In this document: positions 33,361-42,769 of the stretch, in pieces
How the letters are laid out: every line of letters starts with the position of its first letter
Position numbering within the stretch: position 1 is the stretch's first letter
Assembly (NCBI GenBank): GCA_035279905.1
Contig: DATEGZ010000200.1
Span: forward strand, 1 to 64,000
Origin: DATEGZ01 sp035279905
GTDB taxonomy: Bacteria > Acidobacteriota > Vicinamibacteria > Vicinamibacterales > SCN-69-37
Direction of reading: 5' to 3'
DNA length: 64,000 nt
The notes under the pieces: model-generated
What the model saw: the letters and a program-made list of their open reading frames with translations, nothing else
Told to the model about the DNA's origin: nothing
Database searches by the model: none
Translations under genes and position numbers: made by a program

Positions 33361-35529
33361 ATGCGACTCCTGCTGTTGATGCTCGCCGCGGCCATGACGC
33401 CGCAAACAGGTTCGGTCACGGGTGACGTCGTGGATCCCGCGGGTCTGGCGCTGCCGGGGGTAGTCGTCACGGTGCGCGGGACGACCGCGGTGGCCGTGAC
33501 CGACGAGCACGGACGATTCGCCATCAGCGTGGGCTCGGGCGAGACGCAACTGAGCTTCGCGCTCTCCGGATTCTCGACACGGACGGCGGTCGTCACGCCG
33601 CCGGCGCCGCCGCTGCACATCGTCCTGGCGCTGGCGCCGGTGTCGAGCGAGGTGGTCGTCCGCGCGCCCGTCACGGTGACGCCGCCGGACGCGCGAATCG
33701 CGCTGCGTCCGCTCGACATCGTGCGGACCGCGGGCACCCAGGCCGACGTGATGCGGGCGCTCGCGCTCCTGCCGGGCGCGGCGCAGGTCGACGAAGGCGC
33801 GGGGCTGTTCGTGCGCGGCGGCGACGTCAGCGAAACCGCCGTGCTGCTCGATGAGTCGCCGCTCAATCATCCGTATCGCTACGAGACGCCGACCGGCGGG
33901 TTCCGCGGCGCGGTCGATCCGTTTCTGACGCAGGGCGTGTCGTTTTCGACCGGTGGATTCTCCGCGGCCTACGGCAACAGCCTCAGCGGCGTCGTCGACA
34001 TGCGCAGCCTCGATCGGCCGGCGGTGCGACGCATCAACGCGACGGCCGGACTCGCGGGCGTGTCCTTCGCCGCCGGCGAGCCGCTCGGATCCTCGGCGGG
34101 CGTGCGCGTCGCGCTCAATCGGGCGACGCCGGCCATGCTCTTCGCCGTCAACCCGAGCCCGCGCGAGTTCGATCAGCTGCCGGGCGGATGGGACGCGAGC
34201 GCCAGCGCGTACGCGAGCGGATCAGGCGGCTCATTCAAAGTGTTCGTGCTGGGCCAGCAGGATCACGTTGGCGTCGAGCTCGAGCAGGACGGGTTCACTG
34301 GTTTTCTCCACTCGGCGACGACCTATCGGGCGCTCGTCGCGAACTGGCAGCGGCCGCTCGCGAACGGCTGGAACGTGAACGCCGCCGGCACGATCGATCA
34401 CCACGTGGATTCGACCGACGTCGGCGTGCTGCAGATCGCGGCCAACGACGATTCGCGCGCGGCCCGGGTGGACTTCAGCGGCCCGGTCGGCACCTGGGCG
34501 GTGCAATTTGGCGCGGACGCCGGCTGGACGTTCACCGACGCGCAAGGCATCGTCCCGGAGCGCGGCGGCGATTTCGACGGCGTCAGCGGGACGACGGCCT
34601 ACGACGTCGCGCATCACGACAATCGGGGCGGCGCGTACGGCGAAGTCACGCGCGCGTTCGGGCGCGTGGTGGCGACGGTGGGCATCCGCTCGGACTACTT
34701 CTCCACCGCGCACGCCGGACGCGTCGATCCGCGCGCGAGCGTCGCGATCAATCTTGGCGCCGCGGGACAGCTGCGCACAGCGTGGGGCATTTACCACCAG
34801 GCGCCGTCGCCGTCGTACTTCGACGACGTCCGCGGCGCGACCGCGCTCAAACCGATGACGGCCGTCCACTACATCGCCGGCTACGACATCGGCCGCATCG
34901 ACGGCGCGGCGTTCTTTCGCGCCGAGGCGTACTACAAGACGTATCGCGATCTGCCGGTTCAGGACGACCAGTTCGGTTACGTGGACAGGGGCTACGGCCA
35001 CGCGCAGGGGATCGATCTCTTCGGACGCCGCGTCTGGCACTTCATCGACGTGCGCGCCAGCGCGAGCTTCATCGACACCCAGCGCCGCTGGACGTCACCG
35101 GTGCAGCGCGATCGATTCCCGCTGCCGTCCGGCACGTGGACGCCCGACTTTTCGATCCCGTACACGTGGCAGGTCGTCGTCAACGCGCCTGTGTGGTACA
35201 CGGTATGGCTCGGCGCGTCGTGGCGCACCGCAGCGGGCCGCCCGGCGACGCCGGCAATCGGATCGATCGCGACGCCGGAGGGCTACCTGCCCATCTGGGG
35301 CCCGATCAACTCCGAGCGGCTGCCGCGCTACGAGCGGCTCGACCTGTCGGTGAGCTACCTCCGCAAGATCGGCGCGCACGCCAGCGGCGTGTTCTTCGCG
35401 AGCGTCGACAACGCGACGAACCACTTCAACTTCTTCGAGTACGCCTACTCCGCGGACTACAGCACGCGCCGCCCCGTCGCGGGCGCGATGCCGCGCGGCT
35501 TCTACGTCGGCTGTTCGATCACTCGGTGA
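33361..35529 (+). CDS. TonB-dependent receptor-like outer membrane protein
   Basis: A 722-residue protein. After a signal peptide it has a carboxypeptidase-regulatory-like domain (GSVTGDVVDPAGLALPGVVVTV ... TDEHGRFAI, about residues 15-100). A plug domain follows (GLFVRGGDVSETAVLLDESPLN, AYGNSLSGVVDMRS), then alternating beta strands to an aromatic C-terminus typical of outer-membrane barrels. It probably imports a large nutrient or binds a surface ligand. No TonB box is obvious. The ATG at 33361 is chosen because upstream sequence is repeat. A TPR protein and a two-component system follow on the same strand. Confidence 0.82.
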   Translation: MRLLLLMLAAAMTPQTGSVTGDVVDPAGLALPGVVVTVRGTTAVAVTDEHGRFAISVGSGETQLSFALSGFSTRTAVVTPPAPPLHIVLALAPVSSEVVVRAPVTVTPPDARIALRPLDIVRTAGTQADVMRALALLPGAAQVDEGAGLFVRGGDVSETAVLLDESPLNHPYRYETPTGGFRGAVDPFLTQGVSFSTGGFSAAYGNSLSGVVDMRSLDRPAVRRINATAGLAGVSFAAGEPLGSSAGVRVALNRATPAMLFAVNPSPREFDQLPGGWDASASAYASGSGGSFKVFVLGQQDHVGVELEQDGFTGFLHSATTYRALVANWQRPLANGWNVNAAGTIDHHVDSTDVGVLQIAANDDSRAARVDFSGPVGTWAVQFGADAGWTFTDAQGIVPERGGDFDGVSGTTAYDVAHHDNRGGAYGEVTRAFGRVVATVGIRSDYFSTAHAGRVDPRASVAINLGAAGQLRTAWGIYHQAPSPSYFDDVRGATALKPMTAVHYIAGYDIGRIDGAAFFRAEAYYKTYRDLPVQDDQFGYVDRGYGHAQGIDLFGRRVWHFIDVRASASFIDTQRRWTSPVQRDRFPLPSGTWTPDFSIPYTWQVVVNAPVWYTVWLGASWRTAAGRPATPAIGSIATPEGYLPIWGPINSERLPRYERLDLSVSYLRKIGAHASGVFFASVDNATNHFNFFEYAYSADYSTRRPVAGAMPRGFYVGCSITR

Positions 35530-35546
35530 CCAGGAAGGATCTCGCC

Positions 35547-36335
35547 ATGCCACGACGTCTCCATCTCGCGATTGCCCTCGTCCTCGTGTTCGCGCCGATC
35601 CTCGGCGCGGCGCCGGCGCGTTTGCGGCCGGCCGAGGCCGACGATCTCGCGTCCATCGTGCAAACGCTCGAGCCGGCTGCGGTGGCCGGCAAAGTGCCCG
35701 ACATTCTCGCCGCGCGGCTCGCGTGCCTGCGCCTGCTCTCCGGGTCGCCCGCGGCGGATCGCGTGCCGCTCATCCGCTACACGGTCGCCTACGCCGCGTG
35801 GCGCGTGGCGTTCTCGCCCGAGGTGAGCGCCAGGGACCAGATGGCGCTGCTCGACGACGCGACCGTGCAACTCGAGGCGGCGATCAAGGCCGACGGCCGC
35901 TTCGCCGAAGCGATGGGTCTGCTCGGCGCGATCGACGGCGCGAAGATCGCGCACGCGCCCGACCTCGGCATGACACTCGGTCCTGAATCCAGTGCGATAC
36001 TGGGCCAGGCCGTCGGGCTCGAACCGAACAACCCGCGCCTGCTCGTCTTCCGAGGCCAGGGGCAGTTCCACACGCCGCCCGAGTTCGGCGGCAGCATCAA
36101 GGACGCGGAGGCGACGTTCCGGCGCGCGCTGCAGGCCTTCGATCAGGAGCCGGCGACGAAGGCGTGGCCGAACTGGGGCCGCTTCGACGCGCACGCGTGG
36201 CTGGGCCAGGCGCTGGCCTCGCGGAATGACAAGGCCGGCGCTCGCGCGGAATACGAGAAGGCGCTGGCGATCGCACCCGACTCCGCGTGGGTGAAGTACT
36301 CGCTGTTGCCGCAAGTCAAAGGACCCGAGTGGTAA
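35547..36335 (+). CDS. Secreted TPR-like protein
   Basis: A 262-residue exported protein with a signal peptide (HLAIALVLVFAPILGAAPA). It contains helical repeat segments resembling TPRs, clearest at the end: DAHAWLGQALASRNDKAGARAEYEKALAIAPDSAWVKYSL. The ATG at 35547 follows AGGAAGGAT and lies 17 bp after the TonB-type gene. Its stop overlaps the GTG start of the histidine kinase. It may be a periplasmic partner of the outer-membrane protein; the function is otherwise unknown. Confidence 0.7.
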   Translation: MPRRLHLAIALVLVFAPILGAAPARLRPAEADDLASIVQTLEPAAVAGKVPDILAARLACLRLLSGSPAADRVPLIRYTVAYAAWRVAFSPEVSARDQMALLDDATVQLEAAIKADGRFAEAMGLLGAIDGAKIAHAPDLGMTLGPESSAILGQAVGLEPNNPRLLVFRGQGQFHTPPEFGGSIKDAEATFRRALQAFDQEPATKAWPNWGRFDAHAWLGQALASRNDKAGARAEYEKALAIAPDSAWVKYSLLPQVKGPEW

Positions 36336-37426
36336 ACCTCGACCAACAGGAGCGGACGCCGACGATCGATTTGTCCGATCGCCCACCAGCACGCCTGTGG
36401 TGGCGCGGGCCGCTGCTCTGGACGGGCGGCGTGCTCCTCTACGCGCTCGTGCTCACGGTCCAGGTCGGACTGCCGCTGTCGATCTCGTTGCCATCGGCCG
36501 CGATCTACCTCTACTCGCTTGCGATCATCTCGATCCCGGTACGGATGTGGATGCAGCGGTCGCTGTCGCGCGGCCGGCCCACGGCGTCACAGCTCACGTG
36601 GTACGTGCTCGCGGGCTTCGCGACCGTCGGCCTCTGGTTCTGGGCCAACATGCTCTGGAACCGCTACACGATCGGGCCGGCGTATTGGTCGCTCGTCTAC
36701 GCCGGCAACTGGATCTTCCAGCTGCTGTTCGCGGTCACCGTCTACGGCACGGTCGTCGGCTTGCAGCTGACCGCGCAAGCCTGGCGGCGCGAGCGCGAGC
36801 GCGATCGCCGCGAAGCGGAGCTGATGTTGGTCGCGCGTGACGCCGAACTGGGCGCCATCCGCGCGCAGTTCCAGCCGCACTTCGTGCTCAACGCGCTCAA
36901 CTCGCTCCTGGCGCTCATCGACAAGGACCCGGCGCTCGCGCGCACGATGGTCGTCCGGCTGGCGGACGTGATGAAGTCGGTGTTCGATCGCATGGACGTG
37001 CCCGCCGTGCCGCTCGAGCGCGAGCTCGACCTCGTCAAGGCGTACCTCGACGTCGAACGCATCCGCTTCGGCGCGCGGCTCAGCGCCGCGTTCGAGATCG
37101 ACGATGCCGCGCGCGGCGTGCTCGTGCCGCCGTTTCTGCTGCAGCCGATCGTCGAGAACGCGGTGAAGCACGGCATCGCGCCGAGCGCGGCGCCGGGCAC
37201 GGTGCGCGTGAGCGCAAAGGTGCGCGACGGACGACTCGATCTCGAAGTCCGCGACTCCGGCACCGGCGCGGCATCCGCGCCAGGCTCGGGCCGCGGTCTG
37301 GCGCTGACCCGCCGGCGTCTCGAGACCGTTTATCAAAACGCGTACGAGCTGACGTTCGACCGGCAGCCGACCGGCACGTCCGTGCGCATCAGCATGCCGG
37401 CGGACGCGGCCCTCCATGTCGCGTGA
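36329..37426 (+). CDS. LytS/YpdA-type sensor histidine kinase
   Basis: A 365-residue sensor kinase. Four predicted transmembrane helices lie in residues 15-150 (for example GGVLLYALVLTVQVGLPLSI and TWYVLAGFATVGLWFWANML). The His_kinase domain has QFQPHFVLNALNSL with the phosphoacceptor His, and the ATPase domain has PIVENAVKHGI and a Gly-rich region (GSGRGLALTRRRLE). The GTG at 36329 overlaps the TPR stop and follows AAAGGA. It overlaps the response regulator gene by 11 bases, as is usual for LytS/LytR pairs. The sensed signal is unknown. Confidence 0.92.
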   Translation: MVNLDQQERTPTIDLSDRPPARLWWRGPLLWTGGVLLYALVLTVQVGLPLSISLPSAAIYLYSLAIISIPVRMWMQRSLSRGRPTASQLTWYVLAGFATVGLWFWANMLWNRYTIGPAYWSLVYAGNWIFQLLFAVTVYGTVVGLQLTAQAWRRERERDRREAELMLVARDAELGAIRAQFQPHFVLNALNSLLALIDKDPALARTMVVRLADVMKSVFDRMDVPAVPLERELDLVKAYLDVERIRFGARLSAAFEIDDAARGVLVPPFLLQPIVENAVKHGIAPSAAPGTVRVSAKVRDGRLDLEVRDSGTGAASAPGSGRGLALTRRRLETVYQNAYELTFDRQPTGTSVRISMPADAALHVA

Positions 37427-38171
37427 GGTCCTGCGGCTGCTCATCGCGGACGACGAGCCGCTGGCGCGCGACCTGGCGCGGCGATACGCGTCCAGCCAGC
37501 CCGATGTCGAGGTCGTCTCGGAGTGCGCGTCGGGCGACGAGCTCGCGCGCGCGCTGCCGGAAGTCCGGCCGGACGTCGTGCTGCTCGACATCCGGATGCC
37601 CGGCGCGGACGTCTTCACCGTGCTCGAGCGCGAATCCGCGCGGCCCGATCGGCTGCCCGCCGTGATCTTCGCGACGGCCTACGACAGCTACGCCGTCCGC
37701 GCGTTCGATCTGAACGCTGTCGACTACCTCGTCAAGCCGTACAGCGCGGATCGATTTGCCGAAGGGCTGCGCCGCGCGCGATCGCGCCAGGGATCCGAGC
37801 GCGCCGCCGACGGCCTCGCGCGCGTGATCCGCGACCTCGGCCCGCGCCCGGATCGCCTGCTCGTCCCCGACGGCCGCAAGATGGTCGCGATCGCGATCGA
37901 CGACATTATCTGGATCAAGGCGGAAGACGACTACGCGCGCATCCACACCGCCACGCGCAGCTACCTGATCAGCCGGACGCTGAAAGATCTCGAAGGGCGG
38001 CTGGATCCGGATCGCTTCGTGCGCTTACATCGATCGGCGCTCGTGCAAGCGTCGCACATTCGGGAAGTGACGGCTGAGGGCGGGAGCCGGTACCGGGTGC
38101 GGCTCAGTGATGGGACGAACGTGCTCGTGAGCCGAACGCGCGCACCTGAGCTTCGGCGGTGGATGATCTAG
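37416..38171 (+). CDS. LytTR-family response regulator
   Basis: A 251-residue response regulator. The receiver domain (residues 5-125) has the acidic pair DDE, the phosphoacceptor Asp in VVLLDIRMPG, and the Lys in VDYLVKPYS. The LytTR DNA-binding domain follows (about 140-251; IDDIIWIKAEDDYARIHT, FVRLHRSALV). Its start overlaps the kinase gene. The pair probably regulates the preceding outer-membrane/TPR genes or targets elsewhere; no LytTR direct repeat is recognised nearby. Confidence 0.94.
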   Translation: MSREVLRLLIADDEPLARDLARRYASSQPDVEVVSECASGDELARALPEVRPDVVLLDIRMPGADVFTVLERESARPDRLPAVIFATAYDSYAVRAFDLNAVDYLVKPYSADRFAEGLRRARSRQGSERAADGLARVIRDLGPRPDRLLVPDGRKMVAIAIDDIIWIKAEDDYARIHTATRSYLISRTLKDLEGRLDPDRFVRLHRSALVQASHIREVTAEGGSRYRVRLSDGTNVLVSRTRAPELRRWMI

Positions 38172-38181
38172 TGATCCTTGT

Positions 38182-38306
38182 GGTTCCGGGGTTCCGGGGT
38201 TCCGGGGTTCCGAGGTTCCGGGGTTCGCTGGCCACGACAGCGGTCTGCAAGACGTGATCACGATCGGCAGAACCCCGGAACCGCGGAACCTCGGAACCCC
38301 GGAACC
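38182..38306. repeat. GGTTCCGG octamer hairpin
   Basis: The left arm starts at 38182 with GGTTCCGG three times, GGTTCCGA and GGTTCCGG. The right arm (about 38270-38306) is the complement: GGTTCCGG, GGTTCCGA, GGTTCCGC, GGTTCCGG read on the reverse strand. The loop of about 45 bases contains CGTGATCACG. It fills the convergent gap: it starts 11 bases after the response regulator stop, and its last base is shared with the TAG of the VWFA gene. Confidence 0.9.
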
Positions 38307-40252
38307 TACTGTGTCTTTCGAATGGTGGCCGTCACAGTGCCCGTAACGTTCCCCGCTTCGACGACGGACGCACGAATCAAGTACGTCCCCGCCTGCAGAT
38401 CGTCCACAGGCAGCTCCGCGATCGCCTGGCGCGTGGTACCGACGAGCTCGGGCGTGATCTCGCGCTCGATCAGCGTGGTCTCGCTGCCCGGAGCCGTCAG
38501 CGTAAAGCGTACGACCGCCTCCGGCGGGTTCGCGGTGTCGGGATAGAGCTCCAGCGACGCACCGATCGTTGTCGCGCCGTCGGGCACCCGCTCGAGCGCG
38601 AGGAACCGTGGCTGCCGGTCCGCGCCCGCCCACATCGTGAACAGATCGCTCACCGAGAACGATCCGAAGTGCGCGAGACCGGCCGTGAGGCCGTGCTCGA
38701 CGCTGCCGATGTTGCCTTTGCCGTCCGCAACGACGAACCGCAGGCGGTACTTGCCGGTCTCGATCGGCACGGGAAACGCGAGCAGGTAGTCTTCCCCGGG
38801 ACTTGGCACCGGCACGTCACGGCGTCCCGCCTGCTTGATCTCGCCCGCCTCGTTGACGAGCCCGTACATCGCGATGAGCGGCCCCTGCACGCTCGACGGC
38901 ACCTGGACGTTGACGCCAAGCTGCAGCCCACTGCTGTTCGGATCGTGCCGCTGCGCGGTGCCGAGCGCGATCGGCACGCCAAACGCGACGCCGCCCTGCG
39001 CGAGCGTGGTCTTCAGCTGCTCGGCGATCGGCACGGCCTCGGGCGCGACCGAGGCCATCAGCGCCTCGCGGTTCACGCGCACCGTCGTGCCGGACGTCTT
39101 CACGGACACCTTCGTCGCCAAATACCGGCGCTTGTCCGTGACCACGGGCGCCTCGACGCCGAGGCGATAGAACCCGGACGTCTCCGCCTCGATGCGCTTG
39201 AAGAAGCGATCCGCCTGTCCCACGACGAGAAACGCCGTGCCGCCAGCGTTTTCGGCCACGGTCTGCGCGCCGGAATTCAGAAACCGGCCTTCGCTCACAC
39301 GCGCGTCCCTCCGCGCGAACCCGGTGTCGCGCATGTCGATGTCCTCGGGGATCTCGCTGAGCGCGTAAAACTGCACGCCATTCTCCGCCGCGGCGCGGCC
39401 GAGCGGCGCGAGCTGGCGCTGCAAGTCCAGCTCGGTGCCGATCGCGACGCCGGCCGACATCGCGATCACGATCTTCGGTGCCGGCGCCAGCTTGAGGAGT
39501 CTCATCAGCTGCTGAACAGCCGCGAGCTGCATCGCCGTGGTGTGCGTCACCTGCTGCGCGTACGCGCGCCCAGCCGCTTCGACGATCGGCGTGCACTGAT
39601 CGACGGGCAGACTGAGCTCAGGACACTCCCGCGCCGCGACCATGCCGAGCGTCTCGCGCGGCAGGCCGCGGTCGATGTCGATGGCCTCCGGCACCGAGAT
39701 GTAGAACGGCGCCGTGATGTTGTCGTTGCGCCCGATCATCTTCTTGTCGTGCAGCGCCGCAAGGACCGCCGCGCGATCGCGCGTTGGATTCACCGTCGGG
39801 CCCAGCCCGCTCGTCGTCGTGATGCCGATGAGATCGTCCACGTCGAAGCTGTCGAGCATGCGCTCGGCGGCGACGAGCAACGCCTTGCCTGGGCCCGGCT
39901 TGTACGACAAATCGTCGAAGAGCAGCACGACGACGCGGCCGCCGCGACGCGCAGGCGCGGCCTGCCCCGGCTGGTTCGTCGTCTGGCGCGCCTCAGCCGT
40001 CGATCCGGCCGCGCTGCCGAACTCGAGAAAGTCGAGCGCGCGCACCGGCCGCGCCTGCTTCTCGAGCGTGACGACGAAGTCCTCGGGCTTGAGCCCACGG
40101 ACGGGCTTGCCGTCCTTGTCCACGACGGTGACGTCGAGCGTCACGAGCTCGACGCCGCCGCGGAAGACGGGCTGAGGTGTCTGCTGCGCTCGAGGCGCCG
40201 CGACGAACACGGCGAGCGTGGCAATCAAGATCGCGCGGCGCATTGGGGCCAT
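38306..40252 (-). CDS. VWFA-related secreted protein (copy 1)
   Basis: A 648-residue exported protein of the acidobacterial VWFA-related family (TIGR03436-like). After a signal peptide ending near RAQQ, it has FRGGVELVTLDVTVVDKDGK and PVRGLKPEDFVVTLE, then the VWA-like core (VVVLLFDDLSYKPG with a partial metal-site DDLS). The C-terminal half is beta-rich. It ends TGTVTATIRK. It is second in a tandem pair with the gene at 40282, same length and nearly identical over most of the length. Differences concentrate at about residues 185-262 and 300-320. VWA domains bind proteins; the ligand is unknown. Confidence 0.88.
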   Translation of the reverse strand: MAPMRRAILIATLAVFVAAPRAQQTPQPVFRGGVELVTLDVTVVDKDGKPVRGLKPEDFVVTLEKQARPVRALDFLEFGSAAGSTAEARQTTNQPGQAAPARRGGRVVVLLFDDLSYKPGPGKALLVAAERMLDSFDVDDLIGITTTSGLGPTVNPTRDRAAVLAALHDKKMIGRNDNITAPFYISVPEAIDIDRGLPRETLGMVAARECPELSLPVDQCTPIVEAAGRAYAQQVTHTTAMQLAAVQQLMRLLKLAPAPKIVIAMSAGVAIGTELDLQRQLAPLGRAAAENGVQFYALSEIPEDIDMRDTGFARRDARVSEGRFLNSGAQTVAENAGGTAFLVVGQADRFFKRIEAETSGFYRLGVEAPVVTDKRRYLATKVSVKTSGTTVRVNREALMASVAPEAVPIAEQLKTTLAQGGVAFGVPIALGTAQRHDPNSSGLQLGVNVQVPSSVQGPLIAMYGLVNEAGEIKQAGRRDVPVPSPGEDYLLAFPVPIETGKYRLRFVVADGKGNIGSVEHGLTAGLAHFGSFSVSDLFTMWAGADRQPRFLALERVPDGATTIGASLELYPDTANPPEAVVRFTLTAPGSETTLIEREITPELVGTTRQAIAELPVDDLQAGTYLIRASVVEAGNVTGTVTATIRKTQ

Positions 40253-40258
40253 GTTATT

Positions 40259-40280
40259 GGTTCCGAGGTTCCCCGGAACC
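40259..40280. repeat. Minimal GGTTCCGG hairpin between VWFA copies
   Basis: GGTTCCG (40259-40265) and CGGAACC (40274-40280) form a 7-bp stem with one further GGTTCC in the loop. It sits in the 29-bp spacer between the tandem VWFA genes, one base before the upstream gene's stop. It looks like a minimal member of the octamer family. Confidence 0.75.
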
Positions 40281-40281
40281 C

Positions 40282-42228
40282 TTATTGTCCTTTTCTGATC
40301 GTCGACGTCACGGTGCCCGTCACAGTCCCCGCCTCCACGACCGCCGCATGAATCACGTACGCCCCGGGCTGCAGATCGTCCACCGGCAGCTCGGCGATCG
40401 CCTGGCGCGTGGCGCCGACGAGCTCGGGTGTGATCTCGCGCTCGATGAGCGCGGTCTCGCTGCCCAGAGCGGTCAGCGTGAAGCGCACGACCACCTCCGG
40501 CGGGTTCGCGGCGTCGGGATAGAGCTCGAGCGACGCGCCGACGGTCGCCGCGCCTTCAGGCAGGCGCTCGAGCGCGAGGAACCGTGGCTGGCGATCCGCG
40601 CCGGCCCACATCGTGAACAAGTCGCTCACGGAGAACGATCCGAAATGCGCGAGGCCCGCCGTGACGCCGTGTTCGACGCTGCCGATGTTGCCTTTGGCGT
40701 CGGCGATGACGAAGCGCACGCGGTATCTTCCGGATTCGATCGGCACCGGAAACGCGAGCAGGTAGTCTTCTCCGGGATTTGGCACCGGCACGTCGCGGCG
40801 TCCAGCCTGTTTGATCTCGCCCGCCTCGTTGACGAGGCCGTACATCGCGATGAGCGGCCCCGGCACGCTCGACGGCACCTGGACGTTCACGCCAAGCTGC
40901 AGCGCGCTGCTCGAGGGATCGCGGCGCTGCGCCGTCCCGAGCGCGATCGGCACGCCAAACGCGACGCCGCCCTGCGCCAGCGTCGTCTTCAATTGCTCGG
41001 CAATCGGCACGGCCTCGGGCGCGACCGCGGCCAGGAGCGCCTCACGATTCACGCGCACCGTCGCGCCCGACGTCTTGACCGACACTTTCGTCGCGAGATA
41101 CCGGTGCTTGTCGGTCAACACCGGCGCCTCGACGCCGAGACGATAGAACCCTGACGTCTCCGCTTCGATGCGCTTGAAAAATCGATCGGCCTGTCCAACG
41201 ACAAGAAACGCGGTACCGCCGGCGTTTTCCGCGACCGTCTGCGCGCCGGAGTTCAAGAACCGGCCTTCCTGGACCCGCGCGGCCGCGCGCGCCTGCGTCC
41301 GTTCGGATAAGTCAACGAGATCCGGAAGCTCGCTCATCGCGTAGAACTGCACGCCATTTTCCGCCGCCGCGCGCCCGAGCGGCGCGAGCTGGCGCTGCAG
41401 GTCGAGCTCCGTGCCGATCGCGACGCCGGCAGAAAGCGCGATGATGACCTTCGGTGCCGGCGCGTTCTTGATCAGCCCCATGAGCGTCTGAAACGCCGCG
41501 AGCTGCATCGCCGTGCTGTGCGTGATCTGCTGCGCGTACGCACGTCCGGCCGCGGCCACCATGTACTTGCAGACGTCGACTTGAATACCCAACTCTCCAC
41601 ACTCGCGGCCGGCAACTGCGTCCAGCGTCTCGCGCGGGAAGTCGCGGTCGATCTCGATGGCCTCGTCCACCGCGATGTAGAACGGCGCCGTGATGTTGTC
41701 GTTGCGCCCGATCATCTTCTTGTCGTGCAGCGCCGCGAGGACCGCGGCGCGATCGCGCGTCGGATTGACCGTCGGGCCCAGCCCGCTCGTCGTGGTGATC
41801 CCGATCAAGTCGTCCACGTCGAAGGTGCCGATCATCCGCTCGGCCGCGACCAGCAAACCCTTGCCCGTGATCCCCGGCTTGTAGGACAGATCGTCGAAGA
41901 GGATGACGATGGCGCGTCCGCCGCGGCGGGCGGGCTGCGCCTGACCGGCTTGATTCGTCGTTTGACGCGCGTCGGCGGTCGATCCGGCCGCGCTCCCGAA
42001 CTCGAGGAAATCGAGCGCGCGCACCGGCCGCGGCTGCTTCTCGAGCGTAACGACGAAATCCTCGGGCTTGAGGCCGCGGACGGGCTTGCCGTCCTTGTCG
42101 ATCACCGTGACGTCCAGCGTGACGAGATCGACGCCGCCGCGGAACACGGGCTGTTGAGGAGTCTGCTGCGCCGCGAGCGCCGCGGCGAAGACGAGCAGCG
42201 CCGTCGAGGTCAAAGCCGGGCGGCGCAT
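40282..42228 (-). CDS. VWFA-related secreted protein (copy 2)
   Basis: The upstream member of the tandem pair, also 648 residues. It has a signal peptide (ALTSTALLVFAAALAAQQ), FRGGVDLVTLDVTVIDKDGK, the VWA-like core with LFDDLSYKPG, and the same C-terminal architecture ending TGTVTSTIRK. The ATG at 42226-42228 lies 3 bp after the yajQ stop, with GAGAGTG as the ribosome-binding site, so yajQ and both VWFA genes probably form one unit. It has a shifted Cys pattern (ECGELGIQVDVC) relative to copy 1 (ECPELSLPVDQC). Confidence 0.88.
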   Translation of the reverse strand: MRRPALTSTALLVFAAALAAQQTPQQPVFRGGVDLVTLDVTVIDKDGKPVRGLKPEDFVVTLEKQPRPVRALDFLEFGSAAGSTADARQTTNQAGQAQPARRGGRAIVILFDDLSYKPGITGKGLLVAAERMIGTFDVDDLIGITTTSGLGPTVNPTRDRAAVLAALHDKKMIGRNDNITAPFYIAVDEAIEIDRDFPRETLDAVAGRECGELGIQVDVCKYMVAAAGRAYAQQITHSTAMQLAAFQTLMGLIKNAPAPKVIIALSAGVAIGTELDLQRQLAPLGRAAAENGVQFYAMSELPDLVDLSERTQARAAARVQEGRFLNSGAQTVAENAGGTAFLVVGQADRFFKRIEAETSGFYRLGVEAPVLTDKHRYLATKVSVKTSGATVRVNREALLAAVAPEAVPIAEQLKTTLAQGGVAFGVPIALGTAQRRDPSSSALQLGVNVQVPSSVPGPLIAMYGLVNEAGEIKQAGRRDVPVPNPGEDYLLAFPVPIESGRYRVRFVIADAKGNIGSVEHGVTAGLAHFGSFSVSDLFTMWAGADRQPRFLALERLPEGAATVGASLELYPDAANPPEVVVRFTLTALGSETALIEREITPELVGATRQAIAELPVDDLQPGAYVIHAAVVEAGTVTGTVTSTIRKGQ

Positions 42229-42231
42229 GGT

Positions 42232-42735
42232 TCACTCTCGATAATTGCCGAACTGCAGCTCCACGCCAAAGTCCTGCGCCTTGAGCACACGAATCGCCGC
42301 CTGCAGCTCGTCCTTCGAGGGCGACGAGACGCGCAGCTGATCGCCCTGGATCGCGGCCTGGATCTTCTTCAGTTTCTGGTCCTTGATGAACTTCACGATA
42401 TCGCGCGCGGCCTCGATGGGAATCCCCTGCTGCAGCGTGATCGTGCGGGACACGAGCCCGCCCGCGACCGGCAGCACGTCGCCCGCCTTGAGGTTCTTGA
42501 CCGGCACGCCACGGCGGACCATGCGCGTCTGGAGAATGTCCCAGACCGCGTCCATCTTGAAGTTGTCGTCCGCGAGGATCTCGATGACGTTTTCCGCCCG
42601 CTTGAAGTCGATCGCCGACTTGGAACCCTTGAAGTCGTAGCGCTGCGCGAGCTCTTTCCGCGCCTGGTTGACCGCGTTGTCGACCTCCTGCAGGTCAACT
42701 TTGGAGGTCACGTCGAATGATGCCTGTCCGGCCAT
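42232..42735 (-). CDS. yajQ: YajQ family nucleotide-binding protein
   Basis: A 167-residue cytosolic protein matching YajQ along its full length: ASFDVTSKVDLQEVDNAVNQ, RYDFKGSKSAIDF, MVRRGVPVKNLKAGD, IVKFIKDQKLKKIQAAIQGD and VSSPSKDELQAAI. YajQ proteins have two ferredoxin-like domains. Members of the family bind cyclic di-GMP and act as effectors in some bacteria. It heads a reverse-strand unit with the VWFA genes and is divergent from the sigma factor gene. Confidence 0.95.
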   Translation of the reverse strand: MAGQASFDVTSKVDLQEVDNAVNQARKELAQRYDFKGSKSAIDFKRAENVIEILADDNFKMDAVWDILQTRMVRRGVPVKNLKAGDVLPVAGGLVSRTITLQQGIPIEAARDIVKFIKDQKLKKIQAAIQGDQLRVSSPSKDELQAAIRVLKAQDFGVELQFGNYRE

Positions 42736-42769
42736 GCGGAGTCATCGTACTCCGATCTATCATGCACGC

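Noticed and set aside
38669..40351. A 560-codon open frame antisense to VWFA copy 1
   Set aside because: Low-complexity Arg/His/Asp translation, opposite a well-supported secreted protein gene.
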